Shown: positions 26,387-35,826 of the stretch, piece by piece
Layout: every line of letters starts with the position of its first letter
How positions within the stretch are numbered: position 1 is the stretch's first letter
Origin: CAVVGZ01 sp963747965
GTDB lineage: Bacteria; Chloroflexota; Anaerolineae; Anaerolineales; Anaerolineaceae
DNA: 64,000 nucleotides
Direction of reading: 5' to 3'
Assembly (NCBI GenBank): GCA_963747965.1
Contig: CAVVGZ010000007.1
Location: 248,001-312,000 of the forward strand
Position numbers and translations under genes: made by a program
The notes under the pieces: model-generated
The model's input: the letters and a program-made list of their open reading frames with translations, nothing else
The model's database searches: none
Told to the model about the DNA's origin: nothing

Positions 26387-27497
26387 TTTTTTCCCCCAGT
26401 GCTATTGGATTATTGTTGGGAACAAAATACCCCGTCACACCATCTTGAACAAGGAATGCCAGACCCCCGACCTGGGAAGCGATCACAGGCGTTCCACAAG
26501 CCATGGATTCAAGGGCAACCATACCAAATGATTCATATTGAGAAGGAACTACAACAACCTCTGCAGCTGAATAATAATAAGGCAAGGCATCCTGATCGCG
26601 TTTTCCAATGAAAACAACCAGATCATCCAATCCCAGTTCTTCTCTTAATTTTTGCAACCGTACCATTTCGCCGTTCATGTCATCTTCATTCTCATCCGGG
26701 TCACCACCGATCACGGTCAGGTAATGAGGACATTTTCCGATAATTGCATTATCTTCAATATGATAGATTGCCCGGATTAGAGTATCGATCCCCTTTAACG
26801 GGTCAATTCGTCCTACGAATAGAATCATCCGGTCATTTTCAGGAATTCCCACGACTTCTTTGGCTTCATCCTCCTGAATTGGATAAAAGTGGCTGACATC
26901 TACTCCAGGGGGGATAACCACCAGATTATTCGTGTTGGCATGGTAAAGGGATTCTAACTGCAACTTTTCTGCGGGAGTGGCGATTACGATACGATCTGCA
27001 ATTTCAAGAACCTGTTTTTCCCCGTTGACCCGGTATGAACCTTCAATTTCACTGGCATCCCGGGCGATCCGGTTTTTCATCAAACCAAGTGTATGAAACA
27101 TATGGATTACAGGAATATCCCATGCTGCTTTCAGGTCTTTGGCGGCTAATCCGGACATCCAGTAATGGCTGTGGATCAGGTCATACTTCAGCCCTTTCCT
27201 GTCGGCGAATTCAATGATCCCTTCAACAAAGTCGGGGATGTAATTAGACATTTCTTCTTTGGATAAATTTATTTCTGGACCAGCCGGGATATGCACAATG
27301 CGATTTCCATACCCAAGGTCATGAAGAACATGCGGCACATGTTCGTCCTGCGACCTTGTGAATACATCGACATGTACCCCTAACTTCCCAAGGAACCGGG
27401 TAAGCTCCCGAACATAAACATTCATCCCACCAGTGCTTTTACCCCCGAGTGTCGCCAGGGGGCAGGTGTGATATGAAATCATGGCAATTCTTAACAT
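26118..27497 (-). CDS. GT4-family glycosyltransferase (MshA/sucrose-phosphate-synthase-like)
   Basis: A retaining GT-B glycosyltransferase. The N-terminal donor/acceptor region contains LGGKSTGGMNVYVRELTRFL and DLIHSHYWMSGLAA; the C-terminal nucleotide-sugar domain contains ILFVGRIDPLKGIDTLIRAI, VVPSQYESFGMVALESMACG and the EX7E glutamates. The closest recognisable groups are MshA-type and sucrose-phosphate synthase-like enzymes; the substrate is not known. The last ~43 residues are read antisense to dinB and are not family-like. Removing one A from the A6 run (26252-26247) gives the ending SEKKLEI* at 26234. The same base also repairs dinB. Confidence 0.9.
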   Translation of the reverse strand: MLRIAMISYHTCPLATLGGKSTGGMNVYVRELTRFLGKLGVHVDVFTRSQDEHVPHVLHDLGYGNRIVHIPAGPEINLSKEEMSNYIPDFVEGIIEFADRKGLKYDLIHSHYWMSGLAAKDLKAAWDIPVIHMFHTLGLMKNRIARDASEIEGSYRVNGEKQVLEIADRIVIATPAEKLQLESLYHANTNNLVVIPPGVDVSHFYPIQEDEAKEVVGIPENDRMILFVGRIDPLKGIDTLIRAIYHIEDNAIIGKCPHYLTVIGGDPDENEDDMNGEMVRLQKLREELGLDDLVVFIGKRDQDALPYYYSAAEVVVVPSQYESFGMVALESMACGTPVIASQVGGLAFLVQDGVTGYFVPNNNPIALGEKITEMLCDVKLRESMGKNAVQLAYSYRWEKISQMMIDLYKNTIRSEKKARNLNDLKSYYPLIQFSFQIANVTHPGQVEDVFLFRPGFPIK

Positions 27498-27628
27498 ATT
27501 AATGCAGCTCCAATTTACTGAATTTTACCCAATTAATGTCTGCGAAAAAATATTTGATTATCCATCAGATTTCGTTTGGATTCATTGAAAGACCCAAGAA
27601 TATTATCCATTCTGCAACGTGTAATTGC

Positions 27629-27658
27629 TTGTCTTTACGAATTTGCTCCTGTTATAAT
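27629..27658 (+). promoter_or_regulatory. Predicted promoter of tRNA-Thr
   Basis: TTGTCT (27629-27634) and TATAAT (27653-27658) separated by 18 bp, ending 9 bases before the tRNA. Confidence 0.6.
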
Positions 27659-27667
27659 AGGCCGTAT

Positions 27668-27740
27668 GCCACCGTAGCTCAGCTGGTAGAGCAGACGATT
27701 CGTAATCGTCCGGTCAAGGGTTCAATTCCCTTCGGTGGCT
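27668..27740 (+). tRNA. tRNA-Thr (anticodon CGT)
   Basis: A 73-base cloverleaf with acceptor GCCACCG/CGGTGGC, anticodon stem GACGA/TCGTC around loop TTCGTAA, and T loop TTCAATT. CCA is not encoded. Confidence 0.97.
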
Positions 27741-27929
27741 TTATTAATCGTATTCGTTATTTTAATCTTATATCTTTTGAATTGGAGGCCTCATTGATAA
27801 AATTTTTTCTGGAATCCAATCCTATACGATCAATTGGTAAATACCTTTGTGTCCTATTTGTACCCGATTATGTAAATACTTTCCCACCCCCAGGTCTTTT
27901 AATAAAACACAAATAATCCCGACATTTAT

Positions 27930-28052
27930 TCAATTCATAATTTCGGACATTTCATTCCGAGTTAGTCCATTTTCTATAGCAAAACTAAATAGTGAAGGTT
28001 CGCTCGGCCAAATATTCATGATACCAGTCCAATTGCGATCTCCCTGAAGTAT
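27930..28052 (-). pseudogene. Possible C-terminal gene remnant upstream of udk
   Basis: Between tRNA-Thr and udk, 324 bases carry no clear gene on the plus strand. On the minus strand a 40-codon frame reads VIILQGDRNWTGIMNIWPSE then LFSFAIENGLTRNEMSEIMN and stops. It looks like the end of a longer protein whose upstream part has been lost to udk. It has no ribosome-binding site and I cannot name the family. Confidence 0.25.
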
Positions 28053-28064
28053 AATCACACAATT

Positions 28065-28694
28065 ATGGCGAAAAATCAACCACTGGTAATCGGAATTGCG
28101 GGAGGCACTGGATCGGGCAAGACGACGGTTGCGAATGTGATCCTGGGAAGGGTAGGTGCACATCGTATAGCCGTTCTATCCCATGATGCGTATTATCAGG
28201 ATTTAAGTCATCTTACCCTCGATGAGCGGGTAAAAATCAATTTTGACCACCCCAATTCGTTAGATACTGCGCTGTTGATAGAGCATGTTAAGAAACTAAA
28301 AAAATGGCAACCAATTGAAATGCCAGTCTACGACTTTACGAATTATTCCCGTACGATCAAAACAATTCATATTGAAACTTCCAGGGTTATTCTTGTTGAA
28401 GGTATCTTAATATTTACAGAACCAGAGCTGCGAAAACTGTTCGATGTAAAGATATATGTTGATACAGATGCCGATATTCGTTTTATACGGCGCTTAGAAA
28501 GGGATATTTCTGATCGAGGACGAACTACTGAATCTGTAATCCGCCAGTATCTCAGTACTGTGCGGCCGATGCATCTTGAGTTTGTTGAGCCATCCAAAAG
28601 GTACGCTGACATCATCATCCCCGAAGGGGGATTGAATGAGGTTGCCCTCGATATGGTAGTAGCTCGGATTGTCGAATTGCTCCATCCTGAATAG
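28065..28694 (+). CDS. udk: Uridine kinase
   Basis: A 209-residue P-loop kinase: Walker A GIAGGTGSGKTTVA, the LSHDAYYQDL lid-side motif, FDHPNSLDTALL for nucleoside binding, the VYDFTNYSR loop, the VILVEGILIF strand and the RRLERDISDRGR lid. It phosphorylates uridine and cytidine in pyrimidine salvage. No Shine-Dalgarno site is present; a TATAAT at 28048-28053 ends 11 bases before the ATG, so the mRNA may be nearly leaderless. The DedA-like gene follows 8 bases later. Confidence 0.96.
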   Translation: MAKNQPLVIGIAGGTGSGKTTVANVILGRVGAHRIAVLSHDAYYQDLSHLTLDERVKINFDHPNSLDTALLIEHVKKLKKWQPIEMPVYDFTNYSRTIKTIHIETSRVILVEGILIFTEPELRKLFDVKIYVDTDADIRFIRRLERDISDRGRTTESVIRQYLSTVRPMHLEFVEPSKRYADIIIPEGGLNEVALDMVVARIVELLHPE

Positions 28695-28702
28695 CAACCA
28701 AC

Positions 28703-29254
28703 ATGGAATCCATTAAAAAGTTCCCTTATTTGCGTGTAATGGCGTTGCTTGCAGTTATTGGAGCAACGATATTTTTGGTGATATACGGATCCCGGATTGA
28801 AAAACTTGGAGTCTATGGGTATCCTGGAATTTTCCTTTTTTCCATGCTATCCAATGCAACAATAATCATACCGATCCCGAGCGTTTTAATGACCTCTGTC
28901 TTAGGATCAATGCTTAATCCATTTTGGGTGGCGATTGCAGCAGGCATGGGGGCAGCAATAGGTGAACTATCGGGCTATCTTGCAGGATTTACAGGCAGGA
29001 CAGTTTTACAAAAAAATATTACCAATGACCGAATGATTAACTGGATGAATAAATATGGCGGGCTTACTATCCTTGTTTTGGCTTTGGTTCCAAATCCGGC
29101 ATTTGACATTGCAGGAATTGTTGCCGGGGCATTAAAAATGCCTGTCAAATATTTTTTAATTTGGTGCATGTTTGGCAAGATATTAAAAATGCTTATTTTT
29201 GCTTATGGGGGTGATATGTTCAATCAACTTTTCATACTAATTCAGCCAAAATAA
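28703..29254 (+). CDS. DedA-like (VTT domain) membrane protein
   Basis: A 183-residue membrane protein with about five hydrophobic segments and the VTT/SNARE-associated core: SNATIIIPIPSVLMTSVLGS, GAAIGELSGYLAGFTGR and PNPAFDIAGIVAGALKMPVK. DedA-family proteins act in membrane lipid flipping and homeostasis. It is cotranscribed with udk by position, without an obvious functional link. Confidence 0.85.
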   Translation: MESIKKFPYLRVMALLAVIGATIFLVIYGSRIEKLGVYGYPGIFLFSMLSNATIIIPIPSVLMTSVLGSMLNPFWVAIAAGMGAAIGELSGYLAGFTGRTVLQKNITNDRMINWMNKYGGLTILVLALVPNPAFDIAGIVAGALKMPVKYFLIWCMFGKILKMLIFAYGGDMFNQLFILIQPK

Positions 29255-29303
29255 TTCAACCCCTCATTGAAAATATCCATTTAATAAATGAAGAGAATAG
29301 ATA

Positions 29304-30764
29304 TTATTCCTTTTTACGCTTTTCTTTTTTCATTTTATTCCCATACTTCTTGATAACCTGCCAGGCATCCTCTACAGTTCTATATTCTTCTTCTGTCTCT
29401 GGTAGCTCTCCATAGCGAATGCGGTTATAGCTGGAGGTAATCAATTTAATTTCGTTTCCACAACCAGTGAAAACTGGTACAACCTCGCCAAGAAATTCAT
29501 TGGGAGTCTTTGCGGGACTGCGTGGGACGCCGATTATTGCGCATAGGGAAAGGAAACTGGAATATATTGCCCTGATTCTGTTGGCATAGTAATGTTTGCG
29601 AATATTTCTCGCAAACATTCGATTATCCAACCACCCACCTCTATGTTTCTTCTTAAGTCCATGCCCATTGTTATCAATTAAACGAATATTCTCTTCCACC
29701 TTAATGTTGGATGTCGGATTTTGCCACCGCAGCATAAACATAATAAGAGCAACAATTCCAAGCAGGACAATCCCAAGAATCGAAACCATTAAAATGTCAA
29801 AAACATTTGATGTTCCCGGGATTGTGGCATCGATCCGATTAAGGTAATCATTCATCAATTCATTACCCATCTCCAGACCGGATGGCAAGGCAATCTGAGA
29901 TGGAAGAAGTTTTGCCAGCTGTTCGAATAGAACAAGGGACGCTAATAAAATTGGTGATAAGAGAATTCCAATGAGTATAAATACAATCGAAAAAGTTGAA
30001 ATAATAATTCTGTGCGACACTACTCCGAAAGGATAACCAACCGCCCACCCTATAAAAATACCGGCACAGACAATTAATAATACCGCTTTGACAACATCTC
30101 CTGATCTACTCCAACCCGGTGGGGGAATTTTCCCACCACGCTGGTCATTTAAATTAATAATCCGAGAAATGGTTGATCCGATTAAGCCAATTATTAAAAA
30201 TAGTGCGAATGTGATTACTAACCAGATCATCGGCGAACCAGTATAGTACATACCCAGTAATCCAACTGCCGCCAGTCCAAGCTTAAAGTTTCCCTGGAAA
30301 AATGCCGGATCAATGTAATGCCTTGCAATATATAACCCGCGATAGATGACCAATGTTGGAATGAGTAATCGAAAAAAGTGGACTAAGTGTACGTCCCCAA
30401 AGGTATCCATCCCGAACAATAACATCCAGGGAGTTGGATCTATCCAGAAATTCATGGAGTTAAGAATCCATTGGCAGAGCAAAAGGTAGAAGCCAAGCCA
30501 TCCCAGGTAAATTACCCTGTGGTGGCTAATATTGATATTCCGAGAATTTAAATAACGACTCAAATAGTAACTGATAAGAATTCCAATTCCTGTTATTGAT
30601 AAGACTATCCAATAAGAGGTGACAGGATTAGCCAGCTGATGATAAGCAAGACCCAACCAGAGCGAATCCATGATTAATAGGGCCAGGTAACCAAACTCCT
30701 GCCATACATTGATTTGAGAGATTTTGTATCTCAAGGAGTAAGTAGTTTGGGAAATTTTCATCAT
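29304..30764 (-). CDS. DUF4129-domain membrane protein
   Basis: A 486-residue protein with about nine hydrophobic segments in the first ~330 residues and a cytosolic C-terminal domain of the DUF4129 type (AKTPNEFLGEVVPVF, NRIRYGELPETEEEYRTVED). In many bacteria DUF4129 proteins are encoded with MoxR, DUF58 and transglutaminase-like TgpA proteins. Here it is the last gene of such a set, 9 bases after the DUF58 gene. The role is unknown, probably envelope-related. Confidence 0.82.
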   Translation of the reverse strand: MMKISQTTYSLRYKISQINVWQEFGYLALLIMDSLWLGLAYHQLANPVTSYWIVLSITGIGILISYYLSRYLNSRNINISHHRVIYLGWLGFYLLLCQWILNSMNFWIDPTPWMLLFGMDTFGDVHLVHFFRLLIPTLVIYRGLYIARHYIDPAFFQGNFKLGLAAVGLLGMYYTGSPMIWLVITFALFLIIGLIGSTISRIINLNDQRGGKIPPPGWSRSGDVVKAVLLIVCAGIFIGWAVGYPFGVVSHRIIISTFSIVFILIGILLSPILLASLVLFEQLAKLLPSQIALPSGLEMGNELMNDYLNRIDATIPGTSNVFDILMVSILGIVLLGIVALIMFMLRWQNPTSNIKVEENIRLIDNNGHGLKKKHRGGWLDNRMFARNIRKHYYANRIRAIYSSFLSLCAIIGVPRSPAKTPNEFLGEVVPVFTGCGNEIKLITSSYNRIRYGELPETEEEYRTVEDAWQVIKKYGNKMKKEKRKKE

Positions 30765-30773
30765 AAATTATTC

Positions 30774-31967
30774 TTACTCTAGAAATGGAAGGTGAAGGGT
30801 ATAAACCCCGGGTATTGCGGGAGGTTTTTCCGATTCCAGAGATACCAGCGCTATTTGATTTCTGTAGGACTTCAACCTGACAATTGTCTCCAGAAGTAAC
30901 GGGGTGATCAATCCTGTTTCGATAACAATCGTAGATCCATACGGAATTCGGGGTATCGATTGACTAAAGTATTGCTCAAAGGGTGTTGTAATATAAGGTG
31001 TCACTGCAGCCAGTGATTCTAAGATCAATCCAAGATGTTCCCTTGATTTTCCTGGCATGATCATAAATGGATGGTCCGCATGCGCAAGACATCCATTCGA
31101 GAATATCCCAACCGAATAACCTCTCTGGAAGTTTTGATAGGCTATAGTTGCCGCCACCTGAATAAGCTTTTCAATTAATTCGTGGGAGGTCCCCAACCAG
31201 GGTTTTGCTGTTGTTGAAATATTTAGGGCTATCACCATCACTTTTGAGAGGACAGGCTGGAATATTTTTGACTGCAGTTCGCCTGTTCTAGCGGTTGCAT
31301 TCCAATGAATTGTCCGGAAGGAATCTTCCCGTTGATAAGGACGTACGCCAATAGGCTGGTTGATATCCTGAAATAGCGAGTGGGATGTTTGCCGGATTCC
31401 AGTGGGATCTTCTGCAGGAATCTCAAGGTTTACGTCAGGGAGAATAACCGGGTAAACAGTGAGGTAATCCCAGGAGGATTCCTCCACACTCTTCTGGTAA
31501 TAACCAAAAATATCACCAGATTCTAATCGCAATGGTCCAACTGGATAAACCCCTCTTTTCTGGAAGGTAATATTAAATTTTCGGGTGATTTTTTCCCAGG
31601 GCCGCATACTAAATATATTTACAAACTTGTTTATTTCATGTGATTGTAGATTAATGACATGATTTTTTTCATCGAGATCCACCTGAGCCGGCCAGGGGTC
31701 AATAGTATGCAGCCATGAAATCGGTATTTTTTTTCTATTTTCCACCTCAACGAAAAAATGGGTTTTCTCACCTGGGAATCCTTTTTTATAATGCCATTTT
31801 CTCCTATATGTAACACCCTGGAGGGAAAAATCACGCCATAATGTTGCCGAATATTGGACAACAAGGATTGCAATGGAAAATAAGATTAACCAGGGTTTAT
31901 TGATGATTATCCCAAGGATAAGCAGGATGATCAGGATGATTGGAAGGCTGTCACTCCTGGATTTCAA
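30774..31967 (-). CDS. DUF58 domain protein
   Basis: A 397-residue protein with two N-terminal membrane helices (residues ~9-40), a beta-rich middle and the DUF58 signature PYQREDSFRTIHWNATARTG, followed by a von Willebrand-A-like fold (KVMVIALNIST). These proteins work with MoxR AAA+ ATPases, probably as a membrane-bound partner in folding or assembly. Its ATG overlaps the stop of moxR by four bases (31964-31967), showing tight coupling. Confidence 0.92.
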   Translation of the reverse strand: MKSRSDSLPIILIILLILGIIINKPWLILFSIAILVVQYSATLWRDFSLQGVTYRRKWHYKKGFPGEKTHFFVEVENRKKIPISWLHTIDPWPAQVDLDEKNHVINLQSHEINKFVNIFSMRPWEKITRKFNITFQKRGVYPVGPLRLESGDIFGYYQKSVEESSWDYLTVYPVILPDVNLEIPAEDPTGIRQTSHSLFQDINQPIGVRPYQREDSFRTIHWNATARTGELQSKIFQPVLSKVMVIALNISTTAKPWLGTSHELIEKLIQVAATIAYQNFQRGYSVGIFSNGCLAHADHPFMIMPGKSREHLGLILESLAAVTPYITTPFEQYFSQSIPRIPYGSTIVIETGLITPLLLETIVRLKSYRNQIALVSLESEKPPAIPGVYTLHLPFLE

Positions 31968-32899
31968 ATTTCCACCGGTACAGCGACACTGGAAACAATG
32001 TCTTCCACAAGCCGTTCTGGTGTTCGGCCTCTCAATTGAGCCTGGGCGGAGATCAACATCCTATGGCAAAGTACAAAAGGTGCTAAAAATTTTATATCAT
32101 CAGGAATAACGTAATCTCGTCCGTGGATAGCTGCCCATGCCTGGGATGCCTGGTAGAGTGCCATGGTAGCCCGCGGACTGGCCCCCAATTGTATTTCCGG
32201 ATTTTCCCTGGTTGTTCTTGCTATCCGGACAGCATAGTCACGGACGCTGGCTTCAACTTTAATATTCTGTCGCTCAATTTGCAATCGAATGATCTCATCC
32301 GCGGTAGTAACTGGTTTAAGATTGGTCAGAATATTTCCCACCTTAAACCTTTCGAGGATTTCGTTCTCATCCTCTTGAGTTGGATATCCTACAGGAGCAC
32401 GCAATATGAACCGATCTAATTGAGCTTCAGGCAGGGGGAATGTTCCCTGTAATTCGATAGGGTTTTGGGTGGCAACAACGAAAAATGGTAACCGGAGCAT
32501 CCTGGTTTCCCCATCGATTGTCACCTGTCTTTCTTGCATCGCTTCCAGCAATGCAGACTGGGTGCGGGGAGTAGCCCGATTGATTTCATCTGCTAAAACG
32601 ATATTACTGAATATTGGCCCTTCACGATATTCAAATGCCTGTTGTTTCTGATTAAACCAATTTATCCCGGTGACATCCGAGGGCAGCAGATCTGGCGTAA
32701 ACTGAATACGTTTGAAAGTGGCCCCAAGGGATAGCGAAAGGGCTTTTGCCAGGGTGGTTTTTCCCGTACCTGGTACATCTTCTAATAATACATGACCTTC
32801 GCATAAAACCGCAGTCAAAAGTAATTTAATGGTTTGGTCCATACCAACAATTGTTTGTTGAATATTATTAATAATGCGATTGCATATTGTTTCGATCAA
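31964..32899 (-). CDS. MoxR-family AAA+ ATPase
   Basis: A 311-residue AAA+ protein of the MoxR/RavA class: Walker A LLEDVPGTGKTTLAKALSL, Walker B IVLADEINRATPRTQSALLE with the MQERQVTIDG insert, sensor 1 FVVATQNPIELQGTFPLPEA and the lid (LGASPRATMALYQASQAWAA). It acts as a chaperone with the neighbouring DUF58 protein. The start is TTG at 32899 with AAGGAA six bases upstream; no ATG fits. Confidence 0.95.
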   Translation of the reverse strand: MIETICNRIINNIQQTIVGMDQTIKLLLTAVLCEGHVLLEDVPGTGKTTLAKALSLSLGATFKRIQFTPDLLPSDVTGINWFNQKQQAFEYREGPIFSNIVLADEINRATPRTQSALLEAMQERQVTIDGETRMLRLPFFVVATQNPIELQGTFPLPEAQLDRFILRAPVGYPTQEDENEILERFKVGNILTNLKPVTTADEIIRLQIERQNIKVEASVRDYAVRIARTTRENPEIQLGASPRATMALYQASQAWAAIHGRDYVIPDDIKFLAPFVLCHRMLISAQAQLRGRTPERLVEDIVSSVAVPVEI

Positions 32900-32974
32900 G
32901 TGGAATTCCTTGTATGATTATGGATTTTTGGATCAGGATATTGGACGATTATGGAAATCCCCTAAAAATCAACC

Positions 32975-33709
32975 TCACAATTCTCGGAAACCTTCTCCGG
33001 TCATAATGATTTCTGCAAATTGCTCAGGTAGATTATACCTTCGGATTGAACCGGCAGCTTCCAAATAATCATAGGGGATACGATAGGGTACAAAGTTGAT
33101 TGAATTCCCCAGGAATGTGAGAATTGCATACGAGGCGCGGGGATCTCCATCGTCCTGTCTTCCCACGCTTCCCGGATTGAGATAAATTTTATCTCCGATT
33201 TGTTTTTTGAAAGCCTGGTGAGAATGACCGCAAATAATTATGTCATCATTTACCATACCTGCAAGAAATTCAAATCTCTGATTAGAAGTGGAAGGCTGAA
33301 GAGGTTCTTCGGTTGAAGCTGGACTACCGTGTTGGATTAGAACCTTCCTATTGAATATCTCAAGCTTGACCTCTTCAGGCAATTGTGCTAGAAATATCCG
33401 GTTTTCCTCAGATAGGTTTTCATAAGCCCAATTGATGGCAAACCATTTTACTGGTGACTTCGAATTCTTCCAGTTGGATTTCTTTTTGGGAACTTTCAGT
33501 ACCTTTGTGTCATAATTTCCGCGAATATTTACAAAATCCTCTGATTTCACCAGATTTAATACTTCATTTGGATAAGCGCCATATCCAACAGAATCTCCAC
33601 AATTCCAGAATTGGGATACATTATGTTGGCGGGCGTGGGCTAAAACTGCCTGGAGGGCGTGCAGGTTGGCGTGAATATCGCTTATAAGGCCGATGTGGAG
33701 ATTATTCAT
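32975..33709 (-). CDS. Calcineurin-like metallophosphoesterase
   Basis: A 244-residue phosphoesterase with the metal-binding motifs GLISDIHANLHALQAVL (DxH), NCGDSVGYGAYPNEV (GDxxGYG), IRGNYD (GNHD variant) and ICGHSHQAF (GHxH), of the YfcE/diadenosine-tetraphosphatase-like type. The substrate is unknown. The start ATG lies inside the last codons of the repaired CHAD frame (stop at 33704-33702), so the two are probably translationally coupled. Confidence 0.92.
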   Translation of the reverse strand: MNNLHIGLISDIHANLHALQAVLAHARQHNVSQFWNCGDSVGYGAYPNEVLNLVKSEDFVNIRGNYDTKVLKVPKKKSNWKNSKSPVKWFAINWAYENLSEENRIFLAQLPEEVKLEIFNRKVLIQHGSPASTEEPLQPSTSNQRFEFLAGMVNDDIIICGHSHQAFKKQIGDKIYLNPGSVGRQDDGDPRASYAILTFLGNSINFVPYRIPYDYLEAAGSIRRYNLPEQFAEIIMTGEGFREL

Positions 33710-33861
33710 CGAGCTGATTTAAATTCAGATTTGTCTCCGATAAGGACCGCCCAGAAAAATAATCCCATGTTGGAGGATAGAATTCGCCGAAAGATTGAAC
33801 AGGCCTTTCAAATGTATCTCTTAATTTAGGCCAAATTCCCAAAGCAGTAATTTCCTTCCAT

Positions 33862-34749
33862 TCATTTATAAACGACCAGTAAAGAGTATCCCGGGTTGTT
33901 AGATCTATCGTCGTGAAAATAATTTATTCCCAGAAGGACCCGGTTAAATGGCCCTTCGTTACCAAAATATGCAATTATCCGTTCTCTCTCTTCTTCAATA
34001 AACGCAGGAATGAAATCTAACCAGACATCGCAATCATGAATTTCTCCCAATTGGTCCTGGCATTTCTTTGTGTTCTGGATATACGGTTTAAGTTGATCTG
34101 CATAGAGGCTGGAAAAGATTTCCAGGGAATAGCGCAATTTCTTTGCTGAAATGCGCATCTGGTGAAGTTCCAGGATATTAGCTGGATCGAAAATATACGC
34201 CTCATGACTAATTAATTGATCCAATGCTTCCCTAATTGTATCGGCTGCGATTTTGTACAAGGCGAAAGTATACGGATAATTGGTGCCATTCAACTCTGCC
34301 AGAGGAATTATTATTTTCTTGATATTCTCAGCGACTCCGGATTCATTAAAATCAAGGATTGATTGGTTGACATCATTTTGCAAAGCCTTTCGATGTTGCG
34401 ACAAACGCAGGGACAATCTTCGAATGCCAAATTTTATTTTTGGATCGATATCTTTTTGCAGATAACCATTTAATAGATCAAGTTGAACGTCCCGGTCACG
34501 TGCTTCACCAAGCGCCCTGGTAATATTCCGTATATTTTTTTGCCAGAGGCGGACATTTTTTGGTGGAAAACAATCCTTAAAAACAGGGATAGCTGCTCTC
34601 AGACGGCGGGATGACACCCGCATTCGATGAATATATTCAATGTCCTCACCAAGTAATACTCCCTCAACCTCGATTAATAGGGAATCTAGATTTTGAAGGA
34701 TGATTGCAGCCCCGTATTGGCAGGTGCAGTCATCAGGATTGTTTTTCAT
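33862..34749 (-). CDS. CHAD domain protein, probably frameshifted near its C-terminus
   Basis: A helical CHAD protein with conserved histidine/arginine helices HRMRVSSRRLRAAIPVF and LHQMRISAKKLRYSLEIFSS. CHAD domains bind polyphosphate, which fits the nearby phosphate genes. As read, the frame ends at 33862 (PGYSLLVVYK). In the next frame the sequence continues as good protein (DTLYWSFINEWKEITALGIW, KLRDTFERPVQSFGEFYPPT) to a stop at 33702 that overlaps the next gene's ATG. Deleting one base in the CCCGGG at 33890-33895 joins the two. The true gene is therefore likely 33702-34749. GGAG precedes the start. Confidence 0.88.
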   Translation of the reverse strand: MKNNPDDCTCQYGAAIILQNLDSLLIEVEGVLLGEDIEYIHRMRVSSRRLRAAIPVFKDCFPPKNVRLWQKNIRNITRALGEARDRDVQLDLLNGYLQKDIDPKIKFGIRRLSLRLSQHRKALQNDVNQSILDFNESGVAENIKKIIIPLAELNGTNYPYTFALYKIAADTIREALDQLISHEAYIFDPANILELHQMRISAKKLRYSLEIFSSLYADQLKPYIQNTKKCQDQLGEIHDCDVWLDFIPAFIEEERERIIAYFGNEGPFNRVLLGINYFHDDRSNNPGYSLLVVYK

Positions 34750-35122
34750 TGACTTGCTCCAGATCTATCTAAGGGGAAAGATGGTGTGGATAATTACACA
34801 AATTTTGGCGAATCTAATTATCGCCATCCTTTAGATTCAATTCGCTTGATAACCTAGTCCAATTAAGCAAAATTCCAAATTTGCATCAATTTATTTTATA
34901 TTTCGAGAATACTCATTTTCCGATACTGATATCTTATAAAAGGGAACCAAATAAACTGATATATTTTTCCGGCTATGATAATAACTATTGATTATTAATT
35001 ATCAGTTCCAATTATCTGAAGAATAAATATCCGGGAAACCAATCGGATTAATGCCTGAATGGATTAATCTGCAGGTATATGCATTACCAGTGATACCATT
35101 CAAATTAGATTCGAGCCAGAAT
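34750..35122. other. AT-rich intergenic region
   Basis: About 370 bases between the CHAD gene and phoU. No protein-like frame on either strand; it should hold the CHAD promoter and the end of the phoU transcript. Confidence 0.4.
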
Positions 35123-35800
35123 TTATTCTGAATCCTCATCATCAGAGCTATCCAACTCAAGCAATTCCCCGGTAGCGATGAATACGGTTCTTTCACAAAT
35201 GTTAGTGACCCGGTCCGCCATACGTTCAAGGTTATGGGCAATCCACAAAATCAGGTTGCTGCTATCAATTTCCTGAGGATTGGCAATCATATCCTTGACT
35301 ACCTTGTTGTAGATCTGCACATAAAGCGAATCAACCTCATCATCCTCAAGCGGGATCAGGCTCGCCTGGTTGGGATTTTCATCAATAAATGCAGTTAATG
35401 AGCGATGAAGCATGCTGATGCCCAACTCGGCCATGCGGTCAATTTCTGCCATGGGCAGGTTGATATCCGAGCCAGCCAGTTTGATATTGATTTTCGCGAT
35501 GCCTTTGGCATAATCACCCATACGTTCCAATTCAGTTGTAACCTCCAGCATGGCGGTTAATAGACGCAAATCATGGGCGATGGGCTGCTGTGTTGCAATC
35601 AGGATGAGGATGCCATTCTCAATGGCGAATCGTTTTTCATTGATGAGATAATCAGTATGGTAAACCTTTTTAGAATCATTAATATCCCTGCGTCGAAGGG
35701 CATCAATTGAATCTATCATGGCCTGTTCTACCATACTTCCAATAAGTAGGATTTCATCCTGTAATTGATGGATTTGATGATCCAATGTCTCACGTGGCAT
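35123..35800 (-). CDS. phoU: Phosphate transport regulator PhoU
   Basis: A ~225-residue all-helical protein with two PhoU repeats; each carries the metal-binding ExxxD pattern (TTELERMGDYAKGIAKINI and IAHNLERMADRVTNICERTV). PhoU links the Pst transporter to the PhoR kinase and restrains phosphate uptake. The ATG at 35800 has GAGG upstream; a GTG four codons earlier is the alternative. It is 26 bases downstream of pstB, in one operon. The acidic tail (LDSSDDEDSE) is unremarkable. Confidence 0.95.
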   Translation of the reverse strand: MPRETLDHQIHQLQDEILLIGSMVEQAMIDSIDALRRRDINDSKKVYHTDYLINEKRFAIENGILILIATQQPIAHDLRLLTAMLEVTTELERMGDYAKGIAKINIKLAGSDINLPMAEIDRMAELGISMLHRSLTAFIDENPNQASLIPLEDDEVDSLYVQIYNKVVKDMIANPQEIDSSNLILWIAHNLERMADRVTNICERTVFIATGELLELDSSDDEDSE

Positions 35801-35826
35801 AATTATCCTCACTTATCAGTATAGAT

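Noticed and set aside
27536..27916. 126-codon frame spanning tRNA-Thr
   Set aside because: It reads straight through the tRNA gene and has no recognisable domain.
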